From the NCBI RefSeq assembly GCF_023206395.1, contig NZ_CP066149.1, forward strand, positions 1,240,001 through 1,304,000: DNA of 64,000 bases. The letters run 5' to 3'. The position numbers and the translations under genes were made by a program. Each line of letters opens with the position of its first letter. Positions within the stretch are counted from its first letter, which is position 1. The DNA is from Vibrio sp. ED004. Lineage in GTDB: Bacteria; Pseudomonadota; Gammaproteobacteria; Enterobacterales; Vibrionaceae. Shown here one piece after another: positions 57,275 through 64,000 of the stretch. Below the pieces are notes generated by a model. The model saw only the letters and a list, made by a program, of their open reading frames with translations, made no database searches and was not told the origin of the DNA.

Positions 57275-58180
57275 ATGAATTCTCAACAGTTAAGAGACTA
57301 TTCTCGTCAAACGGTTCGTTTACTTGGCATGCTTGATAAGCAGTGTGGTGATGTCGACCTCACTCCAGTCCAGGCTCATACTCTAGGTGAAATCCAGTTG
57401 CAGCCAATCACCATCAACCAATTGGCGCAGCAACTCAACGTAGATAAATCCAATGCTAGCCGCACTGTCACAGGGCTGATCAAGCTTGGCTTAGTTGAAA
57501 GCCTAGAGAATCCAACAGACAAGCGTAGCCAATTAGTCGCCCTGACCGCTCAAGGTGTTGATGCGTTATCTCAACTCGACCAGCAGCAAAGCGTCTTCTT
57601 TGAAAAAGTACTTTCGGCACTCAATGACAACGAACAACAACTGCTTAAGCAAGGACTTGAGAGCTACTTAAAAGGGCTAACGAAAGTATGCCAAGCCGAT
57701 GAGTTTGTATTACGCCCACTCACAGAGTCAGACAACCAACAATTAGCCGAAGTCATTCGCCAAGTTTCGGCAGAGCATGGGCTCACAGAAGATAAAGGCT
57801 ATGGCGTGGCCGATCCAACACTCGATGATATGTACTCTGTCTATAGCCAAGCGAATGCAATGTACTGGGTTATCGAACACAACGGAAAGATCGTCGGAGG
57901 CGGTGGCTTTGCCCCTTTAGCAGGTAAACCCAATGTGTGTGAGCTACAAAAGATGTACTTCTTACCGCAAACTCGAGGGCATGGCCTAGCCAAGCGAATT
58001 GTTGCTTTGAGCTTAAAGCAAGCCAAGCAACTTGGGTATCAACACATGTATTTAGAAACGACGGAATGCTTAGGTGCTGCGGTCAAACTCTATCAGAAGC
58101 TTGGGTTTGAGCATCTTGACTCAGCTTGGGGAGAGACAGGCCACGACGCTTGTGAGGTTGTCATGGCCAAATCGTTATAA
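57275..58180 (+). CDS. MarR-family regulator fused to a GNAT acetyltransferase
   Basis: A 301-residue two-domain protein. Residues about 1-140 form a MarR winged helix, with QPITINQLAQQLNVDKSNASRTVTGLIKLGLVES as the recognition region and DKRSQLVALT as the wing. Residues about 150-300 form a GNAT domain with the acetyl-CoA loop MYFLPQTRGHGLAKRIVALSL near residue 229 and the C-terminal YQKLGFEHL. Such fusions are a known family with unknown acetyl acceptors. A palindrome over its promoter suggests autoregulation. Confidence 0.88.
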   Translation: MNSQQLRDYSRQTVRLLGMLDKQCGDVDLTPVQAHTLGEIQLQPITINQLAQQLNVDKSNASRTVTGLIKLGLVESLENPTDKRSQLVALTAQGVDALSQLDQQQSVFFEKVLSALNDNEQQLLKQGLESYLKGLTKVCQADEFVLRPLTESDNQQLAEVIRQVSAEHGLTEDKGYGVADPTLDDMYSVYSQANAMYWVIEHNGKIVGGGGFAPLAGKPNVCELQKMYFLPQTRGHGLAKRIVALSLKQAKQLGYQHMYLETTECLGAAVKLYQKLGFEHLDSAWGETGHDACEVVMAKSL

Positions 58181-58229
58181 GCAGAATGCGCCGCTATAGC
58201 GAAAGAAGATAGCGCTAAAATATACGGAG

Positions 58230-59024
58230 TTAACGTAGAAAGTTACTGACGCAAGAGGTTGGGGTCAAGGCAACAAAAGAACTCTCTTCTTGCCCATCAA
58301 GTACCACTTCTAATGGGTATAGATGCTTAGGGTTAGGATTCTCAATATCAAAAATGATAGGCGCCTCAACCTGGAACACGACGCCAGTATGTTCTGCGCG
58401 TACATCAATCGGCATCACGAGTGTCATACCATTAAACTTGATGGATGCCGATACTAACCCCGCTTTTAGCGTTTGATAGATAACATCCACTTTAAACTCA
58501 CAGCCACCACCGTGGTGCCAGATCTGCTCTGTGACAACTTGTTCTAGTTTGACGTTTCGAACGAACTGCAGGTACGGTGCTTGCCAAATCCCGATGCGTG
58601 AATCAGATTTAGTGATAGCCTGTGAAGATATAGACTCATCCATATCTTCCTCGAGTAACAGGCTCTCCTCTTCTTCAAGGAACAGGATCTCAAAACGGTT
58701 TCGACCAGACTGCATATAAGGGCGGATATCTTTGCGATATTCAGCTTGGCTACCATCGCAATCAAACACAGCCACACCATTCAGTCGCACTTCAGCAAAG
58801 TAATCGACACCCGCTACGACTAACTCAACGAATGGGCACGCCAACATAGCATCATCAACTTCGATGTCATGCATCAGGTGCCACTCTTGCTCTGCGATTT
58901 CATCTTCACTTAAGCTATCAGGGAGCTTTGAGCTTAATGGAGCAGGAAAGGTAATGTCATCTTGTGGGATAGAGAGATCCGTCAGTGGCGAAATTTGCCA
59001 AAGACCATCGAGAAGTAACCGCAT
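58230..59024 (-). CDS. GH2-like non-catalytic beta-sandwich protein
   Basis: A 264-residue protein resembling the N-terminal part of GH2 beta-mannosidases. The sugar-binding-like jelly roll covers about residues 1-165 (LLLDGLWQIS, VAGVDYFAEVRLNG, RIGIWQAPYLQFVR), followed by an immunoglobulin-like sandwich to the end. The catalytic TIM barrel is absent: a normal stop follows the second domain. No signal peptide is visible, so it should be cytoplasmic. It could bind a glycan or act as a scaffold; I cannot name the function. Confidence 0.65.
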   Translation of the reverse strand: MRLLLDGLWQISPLTDLSIPQDDITFPAPLSSKLPDSLSEDEIAEQEWHLMHDIEVDDAMLACPFVELVVAGVDYFAEVRLNGVAVFDCDGSQAEYRKDIRPYMQSGRNRFEILFLEEEESLLLEEDMDESISSQAITKSDSRIGIWQAPYLQFVRNVKLEQVVTEQIWHHGGGCEFKVDVIYQTLKAGLVSASIKFNGMTLVMPIDVRAEHTGVVFQVEAPIIFDIENPNPKHLYPLEVVLDGQEESSFVALTPTSCVSNFLR

Positions 59025-59107
59025 ATCATTCCTTGAGCCAGATCAATTTTGACCGCATTATAATGAATGAATGCATTTAAAGACATTTATTTTTCTGAGG
59101 ATAAAAA

Positions 59108-59130
59108 AATGCCAGCTCTAGGCTGGCATT
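59108..59130 (-). terminator. Terminator after rraB
   Basis: A 9-bp stem AATGCCAGC / GCTGGCATT with a five-base loop and a T run on the minus strand, 20 bases past rraB. Confidence 0.9.
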
Positions 59131-59149
59131 CTTTCAAACTGGCAAGAAA

Positions 59150-59566
59150 TTACTCTTCGCCTTCATCATCTTCGTCAGGGTAGATAGCATCTTCACCTTC
59201 GTAGTAAGTGCCCCAACCGTCGTAGATAATGTCGAATTTCTCTGCAAGGTTCACAAGCTTCTCAACTTGCGCATCGATCGCTTCAGCATCTAGAGCTGAC
59301 TGCATGGTTGCATCACAGCAAAGTAGCTTGTTGCCATCTTCGTCTTCTGTCTCTTCAGCTTCAAGCACTTCAAAGCCCATTTTGAATGCTTCAACAACTG
59401 CTTTCTCAAGCACTTCGAAATCTTCAGCAAATAGGTGATGCTCGATATCGTATAGAGCTTCAGGATCGCTACCATCTTCAATTAGTGCTGCAATGATGTC
59501 GCGAGTCTCTTCCTTTTGAAATTCAATTAATTCCGCTACTGATAGATATTCATCTTCGTGAGACAT
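59150..59566 (-). CDS. rraB: Regulator of RNase E activity B
   Basis: RraB binds the C-terminal part of RNase E and inhibits it, altering degradosome composition. The 138-residue, strongly acidic protein shows the family blocks [56 protein letters not shown] and [13 protein letters not shown], with a polyacidic tail. It is divergent from arcA, with a long gap between. Confidence 0.93.
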   Translation of the reverse strand: MSHEDEYLSVAELIEFQKEETRDIIAALIEDGSDPEALYDIEHHLFAEDFEVLEKAVVEAFKMGFEVLEAEETEDEDGNKLLCCDATMQSALDAEAIDAQVEKLVNLAEKFDIIYDGWGTYYEGEDAIYPDEDDEGEE

Positions 59567-60142
59567 GTGTCTGCTCCAGAGTGTTGACTATGAAAAGATC
59601 AAATTTGATTGCCACGAAATATGGCACGGATCGTCCAGAAAAGCCACCCAGATCAGGCTTAGAAAGGTAAGTTTATCGCTAGATAGCGGGGGCAATATCA
59701 ATTCAAAAGTGAAATCAAAATCACAGAAACAAATTTTCAACATTTTATTAACTGGCGTTTGTTTTAGCATTTCATCTTTATTGTAACTTCATGCGTATTT
59801 GAATAGAAATTGCGTGCTTAGTCACCACAGATGCATACGTTCAACCCGTTTCAAGGTGCATAAAATCCCAGCTAGCTATCAAAAAGTGAATAATAGTGAA
59901 TAAAAAGTCACGAATAATAAGCAAAATAGATTTCTCGCACACACTAAATCGAGCATAGATCCTCAAAACAGTTGTTCCATGAGATATACGCTCAATTAGT
60001 ATTTAAGCCCAATAAACCAAATTAATCCGGTTTTTAATACCGTAAATTCAAAAAATACTTTGTATTTACGCAACCTCCAAAACTTGCATATTACGGCCAA
60101 GCTTGTCATAAATAGACGCTGGATTAATAGTAAGGATGCAAA
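59567..60142. other. Intergenic region between rraB and arcA with possible ArgR sites
   Basis: About 575 AT-rich bases. TGAATAGAAATTGC (59800-59813) matches the ARG-box core TGAATnnnnATTCA at 8 of 10 positions. Two 10-bp direct repeats GTGAATAATA / GTGAATAAAA lie at 59886-59905. No reading frame or RNA gene is convincing. AAGGAT before the arcA ATG is its ribosome binding site. ArgR binding is a weak inference. Confidence 0.35.
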
Positions 60143-61363
60143 ATGAGTAAGCTGTACGTTGGCTCCGAAGTCGGTCAATTAAGACGAGTTCTCCTAAATA
60201 GACCTGAAAGAGCACTCACCCACCTCACCCCTTCAAACTGTCATGATCTTCTATTTGATGATGTGCTTGCTGTTGAAGCTGCTGGTGAAGAACATGATGC
60301 TTTTGCAGAGACACTGCGTAGTCAAGACGTAGAAGTACTACTGCTACACGACTTGCTTGTCGAAACGCTTGCCGTACCTCAGGCTCGTGAATGGCTGCTG
60401 AATACTCAAATCTCAGATTTTCGTTATGGGCCAACTTTTGCCCGTGACTTAAGAAGCTATCTTGCTCAAATGGATAATGAGCATCTAGCAACGATCTTAC
60501 TCGGCGGCTTGGCTTATTCTGAGCTCCCAATCAAATCGTCGTCGATGCTACCTAAGATGCATCGCCCACTTGATTTCGTTATCGAACCGCTGCCGAACCA
60601 CCTATTTACGCGTGATACTTCATGTTGGGTTTATGGCGGTGTGTCGCTGAACCCTATGATGAAACCGGCTCGTCAACGCGAAACAAACCACTTACGTGCT
60701 ATCTACCGCTGGCACCCTGTGTTTGCCGGACAAGACTTCATCAAGTACTTCGGTGATGAAGATCTGCACTACGACAACGCCAATATTGAAGGCGGTGACG
60801 TACTGGTTATCGGTAAAGGCGCGGTACTGGTTGGTATCTCTGAGCGTACCAAGCCACAAGGTGTCGAAAACCTAGCGGCGAGCTTGTTCCGTTCGGGTCA
60901 AGCAACCGAAGTGATTGCTATCGATTTACCAAAACACCGCTCTTGTATGCACCTTGATACGGTGATGACACACATGGATATCGACACTTTCTCTGTCTAC
61001 CCAGAGATTGTTCGCAAAGATCTAGATACTTGGCGCCTGACACCTAAAGAAAATGGTGAGATGCGTGTAGAGAAAGCGGAAAACTACCTGTCAGCAATTG
61101 AAGGGGCTCTAGGTCTTGATCAGCTGAAGATCATCACAACTGGCGGTGACAACTATGAAGCTGAACGCGAGCAGTGGAATGACGCTAACAACGTACTGAC
61201 AGTGAAACCGGGTACTGTTATCGGCTATGAACGCAATGTTTACACCAACGAGAAGTACGACAAAGCGGGCATCGAAGTTCTGACGATTCCGGGCAACGAG
61301 TTAGGTCGTGGTCGTGGTGGCGCTCGTTGTATGAGTTGTCCTATCGAAAGAGACGGTATCTAA
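60143..61363 (+). CDS. arcA: Arginine deiminase
   Basis: ArcA hydrolyses arginine to citrulline and ammonia, the first step of the arginine deiminase pathway. The 406-residue protein shows the family motifs [15 protein letters not shown] near residue 154, [14 protein letters not shown] near residue 212, [14 protein letters not shown] near residue 271, and the C-terminal catalytic Cys in [14 protein letters not shown]. It stands before argF and is separated by a terminator. No arcC carbamate kinase or arcD antiporter gene is seen in this window. Confidence 0.96.
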   Translation: MSKLYVGSEVGQLRRVLLNRPERALTHLTPSNCHDLLFDDVLAVEAAGEEHDAFAETLRSQDVEVLLLHDLLVETLAVPQAREWLLNTQISDFRYGPTFARDLRSYLAQMDNEHLATILLGGLAYSELPIKSSSMLPKMHRPLDFVIEPLPNHLFTRDTSCWVYGGVSLNPMMKPARQRETNHLRAIYRWHPVFAGQDFIKYFGDEDLHYDNANIEGGDVLVIGKGAVLVGISERTKPQGVENLAASLFRSGQATEVIAIDLPKHRSCMHLDTVMTHMDIDTFSVYPEIVRKDLDTWRLTPKENGEMRVEKAENYLSAIEGALGLDQLKIITTGGDNYEAEREQWNDANNVLTVKPGTVIGYERNVYTNEKYDKAGIEVLTIPGNELGRGRGGARCMSCPIERDGI

Positions 61364-61400
61364 GCTGATAATTCAATAGAACAAACACAATAACTGATCT

Positions 61401-61430
61401 AGGCCAGTACCATCGTACTGGCCTTTTTTA
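61401..61430 (+). terminator. Terminator after arcA
   Basis: A 10-bp stem AGGCCAGTAC / GTACTGGCCT with a CATC loop and six T. It shows that argF has its own promoter. Confidence 0.93.
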
Positions 61431-61440
61431 TCAAATTAAT

Positions 61441-61454
61441 AAAATAAATATTCA
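61441..61454 (+). promoter_or_regulatory. Candidate ARG box upstream of argF
   Basis: AAAATAAATATTCA matches the core TGAATnnnnATTCA at 8 of 10 positions and lies 64 bases before the argF start. Repression by ArgR would fit a biosynthetic gene. Weak evidence from one site. Confidence 0.4.
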
Positions 61455-61518
61455 CAAATATAGCATTTTTATGTTTAACTGAGTTCTTCATTGATTCTAT
61501 ATACACAAGGAGCGAGAG

Positions 61519-62523
61519 ATGGCCTTTAATCTTCGCAATCGTAACTTTCTAAAACTTCTCGACTTTACTCCTAAAGAGATTCAGTTTTTACTCGATCTGT
61601 CTGCTGACCTGAAAAAGGCTAAGTATGCAGGTACAGAGCAGAAAAAGCTTAACGGTAAAAACATCGCTTTGATCTTTGAAAAAGCATCAACACGAACTCG
61701 ATGTGCTTTTGAGGTAGCGGCCTTTGATCAAGGTGCTCAAGTCTCTTATTTAGGTCCTTCTGGTTCTCAGATTGGTCAGAAAGAATCAATGAAAGATACG
61801 GCTCGTGTATTAGGTCGTATGTACGACGGCATTGAATACCGTGGTTTTGGCCAAAGCATTGTCGAAGATCTTGGCGCATACGCTGGTGTGCCAGTTTGGA
61901 GCGGCCTAACCGATGAATTCCATCCAACTCAGATCTTGGCTGACTTCCTCACCATGATCGAACATGGTCGCGGTAAACACCTACACCAGATCAGCTTTGC
62001 TTACCTAGGCGATGCGCGTAACAACATGGGTAACTCACTGTTAGTCGGTGCTGCGAAAATGGGCATGGATATTCGCCTTGTCGCACCAAAAGCCTTTTGG
62101 CCGGAAGAACAACTTGTCGAAGAGTGCCAAGCCATTGCACAAAACACTGGTGCAAAAATCACGCTAACCGAAGACGTTGCTGAAGGCGTGAAAGGCTGTG
62201 ATTTCCTATACACCGACGTTTGGGTTTCAATGGGTGAAGCCCCTGAAGCTTGGGACGAACGTGTAGCGTTAATGAAGCCATACCAGGTGAATATGGATGT
62301 CATTAAGCTAACTGGCAATCCTCAAGTGAAGTTCATGCACTGCCTACCCGCTTTCCATAACAATGAGACCGTGATTGGTCAGCAAGTCGCAGACAAGTAT
62401 GGAATGAACGGCTTGGAAGTGACTGACGAAGTGTTTGAATCTGACTACTCGATTGTATTTGATGAAGCAGAAAATCGCATGCATACCATCAAGGCGGTTA
62501 TGGTCGCGACACTTGGTCAATAG
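61519..62523 (+). CDS. argF: Ornithine carbamoyltransferase
   Basis: This enzyme makes citrulline from ornithine and carbamoyl phosphate. The 334-residue protein has the carbamoyl phosphate motif STRTR at residues 57-61, the HPTQ motif in [15 protein letters not shown], and the ornithine-binding HCLP at 274-277. GGAGCGAGAG precedes the ATG. It could be the anabolic ArgF or the catabolic ArcB; the separate promoter, an ARG-box-like site and the pyrB neighbour favour ArgF, but closeness to arcA leaves ArcB possible. Confidence 0.93.
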   Translation: MAFNLRNRNFLKLLDFTPKEIQFLLDLSADLKKAKYAGTEQKKLNGKNIALIFEKASTRTRCAFEVAAFDQGAQVSYLGPSGSQIGQKESMKDTARVLGRMYDGIEYRGFGQSIVEDLGAYAGVPVWSGLTDEFHPTQILADFLTMIEHGRGKHLHQISFAYLGDARNNMGNSLLVGAAKMGMDIRLVAPKAFWPEEQLVEECQAIAQNTGAKITLTEDVAEGVKGCDFLYTDVWVSMGEAPEAWDERVALMKPYQVNMDVIKLTGNPQVKFMHCLPAFHNNETVIGQQVADKYGMNGLEVTDEVFESDYSIVFDEAENRMHTIKAVMVATLGQ

Positions 62524-62560
62524 ACAATAATGAAAGTAAACAAAAGCTTGATGTAATCGC

Positions 62561-62588
62561 TTGCGCTCACAAATTGAAAGCGTATAAT
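62561..62588 (+). promoter_or_regulatory. pyrL-pyrBI promoter
   Basis: TTGCGC (62561-62566) and a perfect TATAAT (62583-62588) with a 16-base spacer, 38 bases after argF and 29 bases ahead of the leader peptide. Confidence 0.75.
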
Positions 62589-62617
62589 TCTCGGCAATTT
62601 GTCTGAGAGTAGTGAAA

Positions 62618-62773
62618 ATGACGCCAAGCAATGTTGTGATAAAACATAATGATATTGTGATAACACATAATGATATTGTGATAACACATAATAAAATTGT
62701 GAAAACACCTAATATTGCTCGCAAGCTAGCATGCTTGCCAGGCCGTCTATTCTGCTTTTCAGCACTTTTTTAA
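62618..62773 (+). CDS. pyrL: pyrBI operon leader peptide
   Basis: A 51-codon frame between the pyrBI promoter and attenuator. It starts [20 protein letters not shown] and ends in [18 protein letters not shown]. The last sense codons sit in a T-rich stretch, and the stop codon overlaps the first bases of the attenuator stem, the layout needed for UTP-controlled coupling of translation and transcription as known for E. coli pyrBI. Unlike E. coli PyrL, the middle holds three 7-residue repeats of the form HNDIVIT. The sequence of the peptide itself is not conserved, so assignment rests on position and architecture. Confidence 0.75.
   Translation: MTPSNVVIKHNDIVITHNDIVITHNKIVKTPNIARKLACLPGRLFCFSALF
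62645..62707 (+). repeat. Three 21-bp tandem repeats inside the pyrL leader
   Basis: Units at 62645-62665 and 62666-62686 are identical; the third, 62687-62707, differs at three positions, and a partial unit precedes them from about 62633. The unit length of 21 keeps the leader reading frame, encoding [14 protein letters not shown] and HNKIVKT. Confidence 0.95.
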
Positions 62774-62799
62774 AGCCTCCCATTATGGGGGGCTTTTTT
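62772..62799 (+). terminator. pyrBI attenuator
   Basis: A 10-bp stem AAAGCCTCCC / GGGGGGCTTT (one T-G pair) with a five-base loop and six T, ending 32 bases before pyrB. Its left arm overlaps the leader peptide stop, so a ribosome following RNA polymerase closely would block folding. Confidence 0.9.
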
Positions 62800-62831
62800 A
62801 TGGCCAATACATTATTGTGGGGAAGAAGATC

Positions 62832-63761
62832 ATGGCGAATTCGCTCTATCAAAAGCACATCATCTCAATTCCAGAGCTTTCTCGTGAAGAGCTAGAATTA
62901 ATTGTTCAAACGGCAGGTCAACTTAAAGCTGAACCAAACCCAGAACTCATCAAGAACAAAGTTGTTGCCAGCTGCTTCTTCGAACCTTCAACACGAACTC
63001 GTCTCTCTTTTGAAACTGCGATTCAACGCATCGGTGGTGATGTGATTGGCTTCGACAGCGGTGGTAACACTTCACTGGCGAAGAAAGGTGAAACGCTTGC
63101 AGACTCAGTGCAAGTTATCTCCTCGTACGTTGATGCTTACGTAATGCGCCACCCTCAAGAAGGTGCAGCACGCCTAGCTTCTGAATTCTCTAACGGCGTA
63201 CCTGTGATTAATGCAGGTGACGGTGCAAACCAACACCCGACACAAACATTATTAGACTTGTTCTCTATCGCTGAAACACAAGGCCGCCTAGATAACCTTA
63301 ACGTGGCATTCGTTGGTGACCTTAAGTACGGCCGTACGGTTCACTCTCTGACTCAAGCACTCGCGAAATTCAACAACATCTGTTTCTACTTTGTGGCACC
63401 AGAAGCGTTGGCGATGCCAGACTACATTTGTGAAGAACTTGACGAAGCGGGTATCAAGTACCAACTACTGACCGACATGGAAGATGTGATTCCTGAACTG
63501 GATGTTCTGTACATGACTCGAGTTCAAAAGGAGCGCTTTGATGAGTCGGAATACGCGCACATCAAATCAGCGTACATCCTAACGGCTGCACTTCTAGAAA
63601 ACGCACGCGATAACCTGAAGGTTCTACACCCTCTTCCTCGTGTTGACGAAATTACTATCGATGTCGATAAAACACCTTACGCTTACTACTTCCAGCAAGC
63701 CGAGAACGGTGTTTACGCGCGTGAAGCATTACTGGCCCTTGTTCTTAACGAAACGCTGTAG
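62832..63761 (+). CDS. pyrB: Aspartate carbamoyltransferase catalytic subunit
   Basis: PyrB condenses aspartate and carbamoyl phosphate in the first committed step of pyrimidine synthesis. The 309-residue protein has STRTR at residues 53-57, the [15 protein letters not shown] block near residue 130, and the HPLPRVDEI motif near residue 264. The frame extends five codons upstream, but the ATG at 62832, with GGGGAAGAAG before it, matches the family start [10 protein letters not shown]. It is followed by pyrI after 12 bases and preceded by an attenuator. Confidence 0.97.
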   Translation: MANSLYQKHIISIPELSREELELIVQTAGQLKAEPNPELIKNKVVASCFFEPSTRTRLSFETAIQRIGGDVIGFDSGGNTSLAKKGETLADSVQVISSYVDAYVMRHPQEGAARLASEFSNGVPVINAGDGANQHPTQTLLDLFSIAETQGRLDNLNVAFVGDLKYGRTVHSLTQALAKFNNICFYFVAPEALAMPDYICEELDEAGIKYQLLTDMEDVIPELDVLYMTRVQKERFDESEYAHIKSAYILTAALLENARDNLKVLHPLPRVDEITIDVDKTPYAYYFQQAENGVYAREALLALVLNETL

Positions 63762-63773
63762 AGGAGAGAGATC

Positions 63774-64000
63774 ATGTCTAAAGAGACTCAATTAAAAGTT
63801 GAAGCAATCAGAAACGGTACTGTTATCGACCATATCCCGGCGAACATCGGGATCAAGGTGCTAAAACTGTTCGATATGCACAACTCTCACCAGCGTGTGA
63901 CCATTGGCCTAAATCTGCCGTCATCGGCACTCGGTGGCAAAGACCTGCTCAAGATTGAGAATGTGTTTATCACAGAAGAACAGGCAAGCAAGCTGGCGCT
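63774..64000 (+). CDS. pyrI: Aspartate carbamoyltransferase regulatory subunit (3' end outside window)
   Basis: The first 75 codons of PyrI, starting [26 protein letters not shown]. This N-terminal allosteric domain binds CTP, UTP and ATP; the zinc-binding domain lies beyond the window edge. The core [14 protein letters not shown] is typical. GAGGAGAGAG precedes the ATG 12 bases after pyrB, so the two subunits are made from one message. Confidence 0.95.
   Translation, partial: MSKETQLKVEAIRNGTVIDHIPANIGIKVLKLFDMHNSHQRVTIGLNLPSSALGGKDLLKIENVFITEEQASKLA

Noticed and set aside
58230..59024. Annotation as an active beta-mannosidase
   Set aside because: The catalytic TIM barrel with its two glutamates is absent.
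59598..59612. Palindrome GATCAAATTTGATT near rraB, considered as an Fnr site for arcA
   Set aside because: The half-sites are in the wrong order and spacing for TTGATnnnnATCAA.
62645..62707. Tandem repeats considered as a CRISPR-like or iteron array
   Set aside because: The units are contiguous with no spacers, only three in number, and keep a reading frame inside an attenuator leader.
62344..62724. A 126-codon minus-strand frame with repeated YHYVLSQ units
   Set aside because: It is the complement of the 21-bp repeats in the pyrL leader and of the end of argF; the plus-strand leader explains the repeats better.

Overview
The window reads as an ordinary chromosomal stretch of a marine gammaproteobacterium of the genus Vibrio, most likely near the Splendidus clade, and probably from the larger chromosome. 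The reasons are the two Vibrio-like 16S genes, the gene order tkt-epd-pgk-fbaA-mscS beside metK, the pilT/pilU-yggS-proC-yggT block, the large arrays of nearly identical tRNA genes, tandem rRNA operons, and protein sequences close to the E. coli and Vibrio members of each family. The genus call is firm; the clade call is inference.

Layout. 1-2100: a TetR regulator (cut by the window edge), a small membrane protein behind a promoter with two palindromic operators, and mscS. 2100-9500: central carbon genes tkt, epd, pgk and fbaA on the minus strand, divergent from metK. 9800-15400: DUF2189 membrane protein, sprT, endA, the run rsmE-gshB-yqgE-ruvX, and an overlooked 47-residue lipoprotein. 15400-22500: pilU-pilT on the minus strand, divergent from yggS-proC-yggT-yggU-DUF4426-rdgB-hemW. 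22500-27300: glsB, trmB, mutY-yggX and mltC. 27300-31000: twelve tRNA genes of only three kinds (four Phe, four Thr, four Asn) in two clusters on either side of a chemoreceptor gene.

31200-46000: a DUF2391 gene, 1.3 kb of decayed noncoding sequence, an intact ISL3-family insertion sequence with a perfect 8-bp target duplication, then two tandem minus-strand rRNA operons (16S-Glu-23S-5S upstream; 16S-Ile-Ala-23S-5S-Thr-5S-Asp downstream). 46000-53500: an HD-GYP protein, a VOC protein, a tandem array of tRNA-Leu-like units of which only one is intact, an RDD protein, lptF-lptG, pepA and holC. 53600-59600: valS, a DUF2061 protein under a strong Fur-box candidate, a MarR-GNAT fusion under a 43-bp palindrome, a GH2-like protein without a catalytic domain, and rraB. 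59600-64000: arcA, argF and pyrBI, which all meet at carbamoyl phosphate; pyrBI is preceded by an unlisted attenuator whose leader peptide contains in-frame 7-residue repeats.

I see no CRISPR array, prophage, toxin-antitoxin pair or defence island. The most unusual material is small and mostly noncoding: the repeat-bearing pyrL leader, the 118-bp-period tRNA-Leu array, the decayed tail beyond the rRNA operons, and regulatory palindromes. The rRNA genes contain indels at universally conserved positions that look like sequencing errors, so they should be used with care.
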